Assembly (NCBI GenBank): GCA_032690845.1
Contig: CM064431.1
Span: 26,294,300-26,358,299 of the forward strand
Direction: 5' to 3'
Origin: Eleusine coracana subsp. coracana
Taxonomy: Eukaryota; Streptophyta; Magnoliopsida; Poales; Poaceae
DNA: 64,000 bases
The stretch's first letter is position 1. Each line of letters begins with the position of its first letter. Under the pieces are notes generated by a model. That model did no database searches, had not been told where the DNA came from, and saw only the letters and a list, made by a program, of their open reading frames with translations. Position numbers and translations under genes: made by a program. Shown piece after piece: positions 11,054 to 21,754 of this stretch.

Positions 11054-11444
11054 AAAGGGGGAGTGGATTAGATGAAGTGAAGATTTAATGATGATGAGAA
11101 GATGAAGATCAAGAAGATGACTTTGAGCGAGATGGATGGATGAATTGGACCTTGATCTTAAATTCATGGCTATCTCTTTCTTTGTTCTTCGCATATGTAT
11201 CTTTTTATGGATTTGTTAGAATGATGTCGCTTGTTGCTTGTGTTTGTTTGACTTAAGTATAGATTGTGGTTTGCTCTTGAATATTTGGTTTGATATTTGG
11301 ATTGCTCTCTTTATTGAATTTATGAGGCTTGCTTTTCATTCTTGTTCTATCACATTTATGCTAACATTCAGGGGGAGACCACTATATATGGCTCATTCAT
11401 GCTTCACTTCATTATATTGTCATCAATTACCAAAAAGGGGGAGA
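11054..11444 (+). other. Repeated polypurine tracts before the 3' LTR
   Basis: AAAGGGGGAG at 11054-11063, AGGGGGAGA at 11370-11378 and AAAAAGGGGGAGA at 11432-11444. The last abuts the LTR start at 11446 and is the best candidate plus-strand primer. Multiplication of this tract is a described Sirevirus feature. Confidence 0.7.
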
Positions 11445-11445
11445 T

Positions 11446-12955
11446 TGAAGAATTTAGGCCCTAGTTTAAGGGTTTTGGTAATTAATGAAGAATTGTGACC
11501 TATTATATTTCAAAGATGATAAATTCATATGGACATATTTCAATGATGATGAACAAGGCGGCACAAGGCAAAGGTATAAAGATATGTTTTCTATTTTACC
11601 GGTTATAAGGTGATTAGAGGAGAAAATGACCGGATTGCTAGTATAGTTGCCGAACTATTAAGAGGGGTTGATGCTCTAGTAACTTGATGAATATTTAGTT
11701 GCCACTTTGTGAGAAATCATTTATCCAATCTCCTTGTCAAAGTACTCCTCACAATATCCTTTAAAAATCCTATGCAAATTACACCAAATATTCCCTGCCT
11801 ATCTTATGGTGTTTTTAACTCCAACATATTCCTTGAAAATCTCTTGTTAGAAGCCCCTAAAATATTCCTTGAAGTTTTTGAGTCAAAATTGGCTCTGGCA
11901 GTCTGACCGGGGTCCTGTTGCGGTCTAACCGCAGCCTGCTGGCAGTCTGACCGGGGTCATCTAGCGGTCTGATCGTCCGGATCTAGGAAGGGTGTTTTTT
12001 TCAGGCTCATGGCGGTCTGACTGCCAGGCGTGGTCAGTCTGACCGCTAGGCTCTCGCAGTCTGACCGCCAGCTGTTCCAGGTCTGACCGCGGGCTGTCTG
12101 AAGTTTGAATCTTCGGTCAACCTAGCCAATGGGCAGCTAGCGGTCTGACTGCCAGGGAGCCGTAGTCTGACCACCAGCTGCGCCTGCTGTTGCAATGGCT
12201 AGTTTCAGACACCTCCTCTATAAATACTCCTCCCATTCATGCAAGCTCTCTCTCTCTCTCTCTCTTGGCCCTTGGCTTTGCATACCTGAGATATTTGAAC
12301 TCTCTCCTCACTCACATAAGCTTCCATTGATCCATTGCAAGTGTGTGAGAATCTAGTGCGTGTTCTTGAGTGATTCAAGCATTGTGGCAGTAGTTGTTCA
12401 TGAAGCAAGCGACGTTGGCTTGTTACTCTTGGAGGTTGCTGCCTCCTAGTCGGCTTGGTGGCGTGAAAACCATGAGCCCTTTAAGAAGATTGTGAAGGAG
12501 GTCTGGTGTTCGTGTAAGAGGTCTTGTACTCGCCTCGCCGGAGAGGCAAAGGGTAACTCTAGTGAACCGAGGTTTGGAGAGGTTCAAGGGATTGATTTGG
12601 CTTAAGATCAAGTTGCTCTTGTGTGAGCCTTTCTCATTGGAGAAGTGTATACTTGATAGAGAAGCAAGTCAAAGGCTTGAATCCACCTCAATGTGGATTA
12701 GGGGTGATTGACAAGTCACCGAGACCACAACATAAATTTGTGTCTCTCTCTCTTGTTTAATTATTTCTTTTTGCATTACTAGAGATCACAATGATGCTTA
12801 TCACCTAGGCTTGCAAACCTTAAGCTCTCAACAAAGGTGTTGTATTTATTTCCTGCTAGTATTACTCTTATATTAATTCCACATTTTTTGTGCAGGTTAT
12901 AAATTGTCAAAAATCGCCAATTCACCCCCCTCTAGTCGGTATCCTAGATCCTACA
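11446..12955 (+). repeat. 3' LTR of the Sirevirus-like element
   Basis: The LTR starts TGAAGAATTTAGG directly after the polypurine tract and ends ...CCTAGATCCTACA, about 1510 bp. It contains a cluster of GGTCTGACCGCC-type motifs (about 11895-12180), a TATA box TATAAATA at 12219-12226 followed by a CT microsatellite (about 12247-12265), and near its end the CACCCCCCTCTAG signature common in grass Sirevirus LTRs. The motif cluster sits just upstream of the TATA box, as expected for an LTR promoter. The matching 5' LTR lies outside the window, so age and TSD cannot be checked. Confidence 0.75.
12219..12226 (+). promoter_or_regulatory. LTR TATA box
   Basis: TATAAATA lies about 40 bp after the last GGTCTGACCGCC-like motif and just before a (CT)n tract, the expected core promoter of this LTR. 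Confidence 0.6.
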
Positions 12956-13411
12956 GCGAGGATGAGCGCGGCCCCCTCCCCCGCCCCCCCCCCCCTCTAG
13001 CGCCGCCCCCTCCGATGTCGCCTCCTCCAGTGTTGCCCCCTCCTCTGTCGGATCTGCACGCGACGGGCGAGGACGAGCGTGGGCCCTCTCCCCCGACGGT
13101 CATGCGCGGCGCCCCTCCTCCGGTGGCCACATTCGGGGCAAATCCGGCCAGAAAAGGCGTCCCTGGCGTGACGACGGCTGCGTCCAGGGCTCGGTGGCCG
13201 GTGGTGCGAGCTATGGCTGCGGCATGGGCTAGGTCCTTTTTTTGTTTTCTCATTTGTCACCCGCGGCAACAAAGTTCCTCTTTTACGGCGGGTAACCTCT
13301 ACCCACCATTACTGTCCCATATTTTTCGTTGTGTTTATGTAGCTACGGTCTGCTGTGCTCACCGCTACAGTACTATTTGACCCGCCGCTATAGTATGGTT
13401 TTGTGGTAGTG
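12956..13411 (+). mobile_element. 3' fragment of a CACTA element (TAGCGGCGG family)
   Basis: The fragment ends in GGTTTTGTGGTAGTG at 13411, whose reverse complement is a CACTACCACAAAACC terminus. Sub-terminal GCCGCTATAG and CCGCTACAGT repeats lie at about 13361-13393. Upstream (12956-13240) is a very GC-rich segment with poly-C runs. The Sirevirus-like LTR abuts at 12955 and may have inserted into it. Related termini occur near 41216 and 47651. Confidence 0.55.
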
Positions 13412-13558
13412 AAGGGTTACTTGATTGCTATAGAGTTTTAGTGATCTAACTATTGGTCTTTATATGCAAATAATGACAAGGCTTTAGCCACCATAATGTG
13501 ACCAAGATTTTTGGTGAAAAATAGCAACTGTGACGAAAGTTCTACATATAGTGATCAA

Positions 13559-15060
13559 CACTACTAAAAAAGAAGCCTTTAATAGTGTTTTATTTTTCAT
13601 TATAATAGCGGACATATAAAGAGGTGCTATTGCAGTACGCAAACGCTGACATCAGCAGGTTGAAATGCTATTGCAGTGCACCTAACAATATCGAACGATG
13701 ATAACATCAGCGAGAGCGCCGATATTGCTGTGTGGGCTACACTCTAATATCAGACAAAGGATGACATCAGCGGTGTCCGATATTAATCTATTCCACTATA
13801 ATATCAGACAAGAGATGATGTCATCGTGTCCGATATTAATCTTCCTCATTACAATATTATTATTAACGCTGACAAACCCTAACCTTCTAGCCTCACTTCT
13901 ATCCTCTCTCACCCGCCGCCGCCGTTATCCCTTTCTTCCTCTCCTCTTTGTCTCCTCCTCCATGCTACCTCTTGTGATATGTTATACTTCACGGCGATGG
14001 CAATAAGGGCGCAGATCCGGTGCTAAGAGGGCAGACCTTGACGACGGCGGGTGGGCTCTGGCCCGGTGCGGTGCAATCTAGGTGACGACAATGATGTCGA
14101 CCTCACGGCAGCAGGCGGCGGACTTCTACCCAGTGGCGCTCCACTATGTCACCACCACCTGGAGGCATGCATGAGTTCGAGGCCGTCGTTGCCGGCGCGC
14201 TCATCGACTACCACTGCACCTACGTCACTGTCCTCGGCGACCATCGCGAGCTCAAGCAGCTGTGTCGGATTCTATGTCTCACTTGGTACAACCTTCCACC
14301 TCTCTTGTTCGTTCCCCCGATCCATGATCCATTCATCTTAAATTTTAGGATCTCAAAATGGAGCTCCACATTGCTCTTTTAGTCTCGTTTTGCTTTGACC
14401 ACATGACATGACGTGTTTACTCTGCATCCTATAGTGGCTATTAGTACTGAGTTGCCGTGCTTGGTGAATCCATGTTAATCAATCTGAAAAGCGAATCACT
14501 GACTGCATTCTCGCATCAAGCAAACATAAGCGAGCTAGTGATGCCTGTTAATTAGTATTTATTATGAGGCATAACTAAATGATAGTTTGTTTTTCCTTTT
14601 AAACTGCTGCTTATGAGGTGTCCTTTGCCATTTGCTCAACATTAACAAGATGTATTTATTTTACAAACTTCTAGTGACTTACAGTAGTGCTAGTTGTATT
14701 ATGTATTATGGAAAATGGTAAAGCTAAGTGGCATTTGCATGAATAAAACTGATGACTTAAGTTGTAGTAAAGATTAATCTCCTTTTTATTTGCTGCTAAG
14801 CCTCTATTGAGTCTAATCTGTAGATTAGAGGTAATAGGCTTTTTTATTTTACTGAAAAATTACAACAATAACGAACAATATGATGTCATGCTGCCGATAT
14901 TGTTGGCATCCACATCAATAGCGGACATGATGACGTTATCATGTCCGCTATTGATGCTCGAACAACAATAGTGGACGCCATCGTTAGAGCAATAGCGCAC
15001 TGTTTATCCGCTATTGAAGAGTCTTTTTATCCGTTATTAAAGGCTCTGATTATATTAGTG
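13559..15060. mobile_element. Complete non-autonomous CACTA transposon
   Basis: It begins CACTACTAAAAAAGAAGCC and ends ...TATTAGTG. The reverse complement of the right end shares CACTA and AGCCTTTAATA with the left end. Both sides carry the 3-bp duplication CAA (13556-13558 and 15061-15063), as expected for CACTA. Sub-terminal repeats are built from TCCGATATT, AGCGGACAT and TGATGTCAT units, near-tandem at about 13747-13837 on the left and inverted at about 14885-14960 on the right. The 1502-bp element has no transposase. Its middle (about 13900-14350) has a GC-rich, exon-like segment that might be a captured gene fragment; I do not recognise it. Confidence 0.9.
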
Positions 15061-15408
15061 CAACAATCTTGGTAACTAATGGTCACTTTTCTTATAGTGA
15101 CGTACCGATTTGATGATACCATAACCGTGTGTTACTAGCAAGGCTCGGTCTTTCAAGATTTGGTTTGTTGGCACTGAAAGAGGCCAGCATGAACTTGCAG
15201 ATTTAGTTGACTAAAAGCTGGTAAAGGCTTATCGAGAAAAAAACATGTTAGCGTCAGGTTTGGCCAAAGGATCCTTACTCTTTGTTAGTTGGAAATATAG
15301 AAAGAAAAAATGAAATATGTGGCTGGACTGCGTGAGAGAGAGAGGAGGGGGGGGGGGCATTATTGGTATCCGGCTGCCAACCAAGCGAAGACCATCAGGA
15401 CTGTCTGT

Positions 15409-16118
15409 TATAGCTGAGCATCCGGACTAGGCCACAAAAGTGGCCCGGCACAAAAGGCACGGTCTGAAAACAGCTCGGTCCGAAAACAACCGGGCTCATG
15501 TCGGCCTAGAACACGGTGCGGGCCATGTCTCGGGCCGATCCCCAAACACGCAGCATGGCCCGCAACACGGTCCGAAAAGGTGGCGGTCCGGTAACAGTTC
15601 GAAAGGAGGAGGCAGCCCAGTAATATTTCAGCCCACTATTAAACCCTATTCCAGTCCCCAGACTCCTCACCGCGTCTGCCTCCCCTCCCCCCCCCCCCCA
15701 TCGCGCGTCAGCGCCGCTGTTCCCCGCCTCCCGCTCGGCCGCTCCCGCATCCGGCACCTTCCCTCGCCATCGTCCACCTCCGCTCCTCTCGCCGGCGTCC
15801 CCATCCCCTCCCCTCACTAGCATCCGGCTCTTCTCTGCGCGCTGCCGCTCGCCTCTGCACGCGCCGCCATGCTCGCCTCTCCGCGCGCCGCCGTGCCCCC
15901 GCCCCCCCCCCCCCCCCCCTCCCCCCTGAGCTATCGAGTCGCCGTGCTCACCGGACCATCGGGCCAAATGGTCCGACATGGCGGCGGCTCAAACGACTCC
16001 GGGCCGTGCCACGGATTGGCCGCCAGGCCCGGAGCACGCTTAGACACGGACCAGTCGGCCGCGCATGCCTAGCTGGGCCGTGCCGGGCCAGTCCGGGCAG
16101 CCCGGATGCTCAGCTATA
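15409..16118. mobile_element. GC-rich non-autonomous hAT-like element
   Basis: The terminal inverted repeat is TATAGCTGAGCATCCGG on the left (15409-15425) and its perfect complement on the right (ending 16118). Eight-bp duplications flank it: CTGTCTGT (15401-15408) and CTGTCCGT (16119-16126), one mismatch. An 8-bp duplication suggests hAT. The 710-bp interior is GC-rich with GGCCCGGCAC-type repeats and C homopolymers (15902-15919), and shows no transposase. Long open frames in both directions reflect composition rather than genes. Confidence 0.75.
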
Positions 16119-16126
16119 CTGTCCGT

Positions 16127-17099
16127 TGTTATCTGGCTGCCAATGTCCTTAGCATCGAGCACCCCCAGGCGCAGCGGGTGTGTGGCGGTGCTCAACTAGA
16201 CATAGCTGCTCGAGGACCTCCGGTAGTGTAGCAGGCATGGGAACTTGCTAGCAGCGTGATTCAAGGTGGTTGGAGGCGCAAGATGAAGAGCGGAGATACG
16301 GAGAAGTAGGACAGGCTGTGCCTGACAGTGATAGGCCCTGGAGATGACGTCAGAAGAGCAAGAGGGAATCGTAGGATCGGCGTTGATTTTCTCTAAAAAA
16401 CCGGGATCGTCTTAATGGGGGTGAGCGGGGAGGAACGCGCCAACGATACAGACCAAGGCATCGATTAGAATGGAGAGAGATGATGACGACGACTGACGCA
16501 GGTATGGAAGCTTCTGGTAGAAAGCTTGCTGAAACATTGATGACAAAATCAACGGTCTTAATTAACCAGCCAATCAAAACGTAAGAAACCGCACATGGTT
16601 TAGATAGGTACAGATTGGAATTGAGGTCGACCGCTTCAAGAACCGCTCCGTGCAGCTCGACATAGCCTGCCGGTGCGGCTCCCTTGACGTAGTTCCTGAC
16701 GCAGTGACGCGGCTACGTCCACCTGGCTCCAAGATCAGATCGACGCACGGATAATACAAACTGTGTGTTGACGACCTTAGGATGCCCACAAGGACAGCGG
16801 CGGATCATAGAGATGGATCGCGTGATATGTAAGCAAACGGCAGTTAGGGAGTCATTTAACTTGCTCTGACGTCGTTTAAAAGAGAACAGAATTATGTATA
16901 GTGCAAGAATACAAGACTTACAAGTAGCATCTCCAGAATATTTCTAAACTAGAGATATACTCTAACAAAAAACCTCCCTTGTACATATGAAATGCTATTC
17001 TCAAGACAACCCTCTATAGACAAGAACCAATACAAAGAAAGGATTTCAATTCATTGGCAGCCTTTTCTACTTAGGAAACTCTCTGATCCCGTGATACAA
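16127..17099. other. Region without recognised gene, 3' of F-box gene
   Basis: No recognisable coding domain, terminal repeat or RNA gene is seen. The part next to 17100 is likely 3' UTR of the minus-strand F-box gene. Confidence 0.4.
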
Positions 17100-17404
17100 C
17101 TAAATAACAGCCAACTTGACATTTTGTTTTAGCGCTACATTCAAGGAAGTTACAGCAATACACTTAGCTTCCTCAAAGGCCGGTCTGCTGTCTTGACATG
17201 GACGAATTTCCTCATTTGCAGTTGTATCTACAGTTACAACCTCTAGTGTAGGCGCATTTCCACAACATGTAATAGAAATTCAACTTGCCCTCTCGCCCCT
17301 TTGAATCTAGTAATGCACACATTCTTTAAGTAATTATATTTGTATTGTCCTAAGTCAGGCCGGCGAGGACCCACATCCGCCAACCATAATGCAGGGCCGG
17401 AAAA
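17100..17404 (-). pseudogene. F-box gene copy 1, FBD-type terminal exon with 1-nt deletion
   Basis: Acceptor TTTGTAG|TTTTCC, then FSGPALWLADVGPRRPD and YLKNVCITRFKGARGQVEF. A 1-nt loss after HVVE shifts the frame and gives an early stop; the shifted frame then continues to a stop at 17100-17102. Length is 305 nt, one short of a codon multiple. Confidence 0.7.
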
Positions 17405-17812
17405 CTACAAATGTAAAAGAACCAGTGTGATCAACAATTAGGAATGCAGTTAAGGTAATAAGCTGTATGCCAGGACATAAATTAAAATTAGAATGGAAGA
17501 AAAGATAATATTAAAAACTTAAAGACGAAACCAGAAATGTTTTCATCATGTGTGATGCTATCTGCCCAAACAAAACTTGTTCTCACTTATCAAACACAAG
17601 ATCCTATGGATTCTTACAGCTACTACAGGGAAGCACACAAATGATGGCTAAGATACCAATAAATTATTGCATATCAAATGAAAGATTGTCATTTTTGTAG
17701 GGCATTGTACAAAACAACTCTAATGAATTCGAGACATTAGATAGAGCTTAAGTGAACACTTAAAAAGGATGTCATAGAGATAAACACAATAAATCTAAAA
17801 CATTTCACTTAC

Positions 17813-17962
17813 ATGGACATCCATCTTTTCAATAAAAGGTGTGGCTCTCAAAAATGAAATTGAGTAAATAACCTTGTCAACCTCTTTGCGAATGATGAAC
17901 ATGATCAATTGTATGTGCCTGAGATAAGAAAACTTCAATGCATTATTGCACAACCATTGCTT
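17813..17962 (-). CDS. F-box gene copy 1, LRR/linker exon
   Basis: A 150-bp exon bordered by TTTCAG|AAGCAATGG and GTCCAT|GTAAGT, encoding KQWLCNNALKFSYLRHIQLI and SISFLRATPFIEKMDVH. It joins both neighbours in phase 0. Its counterpart on copy 2 is 47114-47262. Confidence 0.8.
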
Positions 17963-18048
17963 CTGAAAGAGAAAGGACAAGGCAATCTATCAGATTATGT
18001 CACATATGCAATTTCCAACTTCAAGCTAAGGATCTATCGTGAAGCTAC

Positions 18049-18912
18049 CTGTAGATATTGCAGATGAATATGCAAAGTCAGTTTTTGCACATTTGGAATC
18101 CCATTAAGAAGAGCTGTGAGAGCATGGTGAAAAATAGCCGTGCTGAGCTGAATATTTGCACTTTGCAACTTTAATGAGTCACTGAGGTCAATTGGGATAA
18201 AGGATCCTTCATATATAAAAGTAGACAGATTCACAGCATAGAATTCTATCCTAGTTAATTGGCAATACTCAACACGCAGATACAGAAGATGGGATAGTGG
18301 ACCATCAACTGTTAGTTCATCATTGAGATGGCATCTGTCGATGTGTAACCACTCAAGATTATAGCAGCGGGATAGAACGTGATCAAGATCCATTCTGCTG
18401 GCATTAAATAACTGTAGGTGAAGCTTTCTTAGATTTGGAAAACCTGTGAACCTGGCAGGTGGTTTCAGAGATACGAAACTAAGTTTCATACTCCGTAGAC
18501 GAGATATGCCTCCACTGCCTACTAATAAAACTTCAAAAGGAAATACATATCGATCATTGAATTCCCAAAATCTTAGGGGCTTTAAATCCAAAGTTAGATT
18601 CTTTGTCCGTAATGAGGAGATAAAATTAATCCAATTATCAAGATGATGAACTAGTAGGTTTTCAACAAAATCTGTTCTGATTTCCAATGTCTCGACCACT
18701 TTGCCTTGGTGTTTCTGTAAAACTGTATTAACCTGTTGGATGAATTTCCCAATGTGTTGGTGCAAATCAACCCTTTCACATTTGCACATTGCAACACCAT
18801 CGAACGTCAATCTAGGGCATGCGGGCCACACGCATCCCAACTTAGTTGACAAGGCACTCGCCCTTGCAAACTCTTTTGGTTGCAGCTTCGATAAAATTGT
18901 GTACAGGACATC
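18049..18912 (-). CDS. F-box/LRR exon of copy 1
   Basis: An open 288-codon exon from acceptor CCTCAG|GATGTC to donor CTACAG|GTAGCT. The N-terminal 30 residues are the F-box after LPQ (DVLYTILSKLQ...ACPRLTFDG), followed by leucine-rich segments. It has no internal stop, unlike the paralogous exon at 42763-47028. The acceptor is only 12 bp from the copia insertion. Confidence 0.85.
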
Positions 18913-18924
18913 CTGAGGCACAGC

Positions 18925-19364
18925 TGTTGGTGTGAATGGGTGATCACCAGATATTTCTGATGTGAGCCAATATTATTGACCTAGTAATAAATGGTCAATT
19001 GACTAAGGGAAAGAGTTCACACTGAACTCATGTCTTGATTGGAGACAATATAGCACACTAGGGGTGTACCCCCCCCCCCCCCCTCCCCAGTGCACAGTGC
19101 ATATAAATAGGAGGGCAACTCCTATAAGGGATAAGGATAAAAGTTTTCATGTCTAAATTACTGCCCTCACAAAAAGCCCAATCGATTTGAGCACTGCAAG
19201 CACTGGGAAGGGTACTTTCCAGCCTTGAGTGGGCAATTGGTAGAAGAAATAATAGAAGTAGATCAAATCTCACAAGATGGTAGCTCAAGGTGAAGGTATA
19301 TACTAAGCTACTATCTGTCAAGGTGGTTCAAAGTACTTAGACCATTGATCCTTCGAGTTCAACA
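18925..19364 (+). repeat. 5' LTR of copia element
   Basis: TGTTGGTGTGAATGGGTG ... GAGTTCAACA, 440 bp. A TATA box CATATAAATAGG lies at about 19098-19109. The extra poly-C stretch makes it 14 bp longer than the 3' LTR. Confidence 0.95.
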
Positions 19365-19365
19365 G

Positions 19366-19382
19366 TGGTATCAGAGCTGGTT
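19366..19382 (+). other. Primer-binding site, initiator-tRNA-Met type
   Basis: TGGTATCAGAGCTGGTT begins one base after the 5' LTR. TGGTATCAGAGC is the standard plant copia primer-binding sequence, complementary to the 3' end of initiator methionine tRNA. Confidence 0.9.
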
Positions 19383-20829
19383 GGTTTAAGATTGAACCCC
19401 TGATGCTAAGGATTATATTTTGTTTATGTTAAGTTTCTAAGATTAAGTCCTAATCCGTGAGCAATCAGTAGCTAGGGTTTCGATGTTGATGCTTTAGCAT
19501 CAAGAAGTTTGGGGATTAGATCTATTTAAGTTTAATTCTAAGGCTTTTTTCCGATTTTGATGAAACCCTAACCCTAGCTACAGTGAGATTCCTTCTTCCC
19601 CAAAACTAAGAACCCTAACGCTAAAGATGAAGGTGATGGGCTCACCTTGGCCATGTCGTCGCCATCGATGTGCTGTGGAACAGCTCATCGCCGCTGTGTC
19701 AGCCTAATGAAGCTCGCGGCACCAACTCGTGGACGGTTGCCGGTGCTTGCCGTTGTCGCGGGATCTGGGGGAAGCCGCCGAGGAACTCGTCATCGCCGTC
19801 GGTTGGATCCTCGCCGAGGAACGCGCATAGCTCCGGGGGGAACAGCAAGCGTTGTTGAGACCCACTCGACGGAGTCGCACGCAACTGATGGCCGCACGCG
19901 TGCTCCGGCGAGGGGGCCACACCAGCGCTGCTGTCGCCTGATCTGTCTCACTCTCTCGCGAGGTGGCTGTCGGTGGGCTCGCCGACGCACGGCGCCGTCG
20001 TCCCTTTCTCTCTCTCGTAAGTCGCCCGCTCGGTCGCCACCAGAGGAAAGGAAAGAGATAGGGAGGAGAGGAAAGAATGAGCTAGGGTTTTGGGGGCAGC
20101 GAAGCCGTCTCTGGTTTTGTTCAAGCAGCGATGCTTGATGGCCGTTGGATCTCGATCCAACGTGCTGCGGCTGCCGATGGCTTAAATGGGCTCTTTTCTA
20201 CCCAGGTGGGCGCGGGGAAATCCGGCCCAGGCCCTGGAAGGATGGGCGGATTTTAGGTGGGCCTTAACAGGCCAAATGACTCTGACAATTTCCAGGAATT
20301 TTACCTTTTAGACCCCTTCTTTCCTGGAAATTCTTTGAAAATTTTTTTAGGGAACTTTTAAGGATAATTATTAGGCTAAATAATTAATCTTTTAGCCAAA
20401 TCATGAAGTTTTCTCTTATAATCACATAGAATTTTGTCTACTCATCATGATAATAATGAACAAAATATTGTGTTATTATATTTTATGCCTTAATGATGTT
20501 TTATGTCTTTATGTTTTCGCTATAAATTGAGAATTTTAAGTGCGACACATGTCTATCATTCTAGTCGTAGCTGATTGATAAATATGTGTCCACAATATTT
20601 TACTGTTCTTGTTCAATTTCTGGCCGTAGCTGATCTTGAACATGGATAGTAAAAGGAGTTTCTACATTAATTATGTGTGGCTAGTATTTATTATTCTGGA
20701 CGTAGCTGATTAGTAAATACTTGTTCACAGTCATTTTATTGTTCTTAATCCATTTCTGGTCGTAGGGTTTTGACTCAATAGAATAAGTTTATTATGATTC
20801 TTATGATGGTCTTAAATTTTTGGTTATGT
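19383..20829 (+). other. Long leader of the copia element, with GC-rich island and internal repeat
   Basis: About 1.4 kb separates the primer-binding site from gag. Its first half (19640-20230) is strongly GC-rich with no recognised domain. Its second half (about 20555-20785) contains two imperfect copies of a segment with CGTAGCTGATTGATAAAT and TGTTCTTGTTCAATTTCTGG (copy starts about 137 bp apart). I see no gene that I can support here. Confidence 0.5.
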
Positions 20830-21672
20830 AGCATCTAGTGCCTCACAAATTTCTGGGCTCGTTAATGGTCTTGAGCAATTAAATGGAAGTAATTTCGTCT
20901 CTTGGAAAGAGAGATTAGAAATTAATCTGGCTTTGCTGAATATTGATTATGCTCTCCATGATGATGCTCCCATAGAACCTGATAAGGGTGTTGAAAATTA
21001 TGATACTCTAAAAAAGAAATATGAAGATAAGAAAGATGACTGGGAGCAATCAAATAGAAAATGTCTAATGATAATTAAGAGCTCCATAGTTGAAAGCATT
21101 AGAGGAGCAATTCCTGAGGCTCAAACTGCTAGAGTATCTGGCTAAAGTTGAGCATCAATTTAAAGGTTCCTCTAAAGCATATGCAACCACTCTCATTCAG
21201 AGGCTTATTGGAGATAAGTATACTCTTCATGCAAATTTGAGGGAGCATATTATGAAAAATTGTAACATGGCCGCAAAACTTAAGACAATGGACATGGATA
21301 TTTCTGATGGTTTTCTTGTCCATTTTATTATGGCATCTCTTCCCCAAGAATTTGATCCTTTTGTGATCAATTATCTTAACATGAAGGAAAAGTGGGGAAT
21401 TGATGAATTAATGGCCAGATGTGTGCAAGAAGAGGAAAGGCTTAAAATTGGAAAGATTGATTATGTCAATCATTTCAAGCATCCTCAAAAGAAGAAATAT
21501 AAGAAACATGAAAATGATTACATAAAGCCTAAGCCAATCCAATTCAAGCACAAAGGGCACCCCCCAAAGCAAAGTCAATAGCCAAAGTCCGAAAAGAATC
21601 CAGATGAAGAGAAAGATCCAAACGGATGCTTTCATTGTGGAAAATCTGGACATGTTCGAAAGAACTGTCTGA
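20830..21672 (+). pseudogene. Copia gag with CCHC zinc knuckle
   Basis: The capsid-like part begins around LEQLNGSNFVSWKERLEINL (about 20870-20930), the typical UBN2/gag entry, continues as DYALHDDAP and DWEQSNRKCLMIIKSS, changes frame near 21110-21120 and resumes with FKGSSKAYATTLIQRLIGDK. A stop follows after HPPKQSQ (21579-21581). The CCHC knuckle CFHCGKSGHVRKNC at about 21631-21672 marks the nucleocapsid end. Gag packages element RNA in virus-like particles. The frame break and stop make this copy defective. Confidence 0.85.
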
Positions 21673-21754
21673 GTTTCTTAAAGTGGATGAATAGAAAAGG
21701 TATTGATGAAATAACATTCATTGATGAATCACTGCATGTTGATAATGCCAACAA

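Noticed and set aside
12904..13380. 158-codon proline-rich frame
   Set aside because: It begins inside the Sirevirus LTR end and runs through CACTA 3' sequence; it is a composition artefact.
15440..15979. Long overlapping open frames on both strands
   Set aside because: They lie in a GC-rich hAT-like element and encode low-complexity Gly/Arg/Pro sequence with no domain. Composition explains them.
19647..20138. 163-codon frame in the copia leader
   Set aside because: Basic, low-complexity sequence upstream of gag; no domain and several competing frames.
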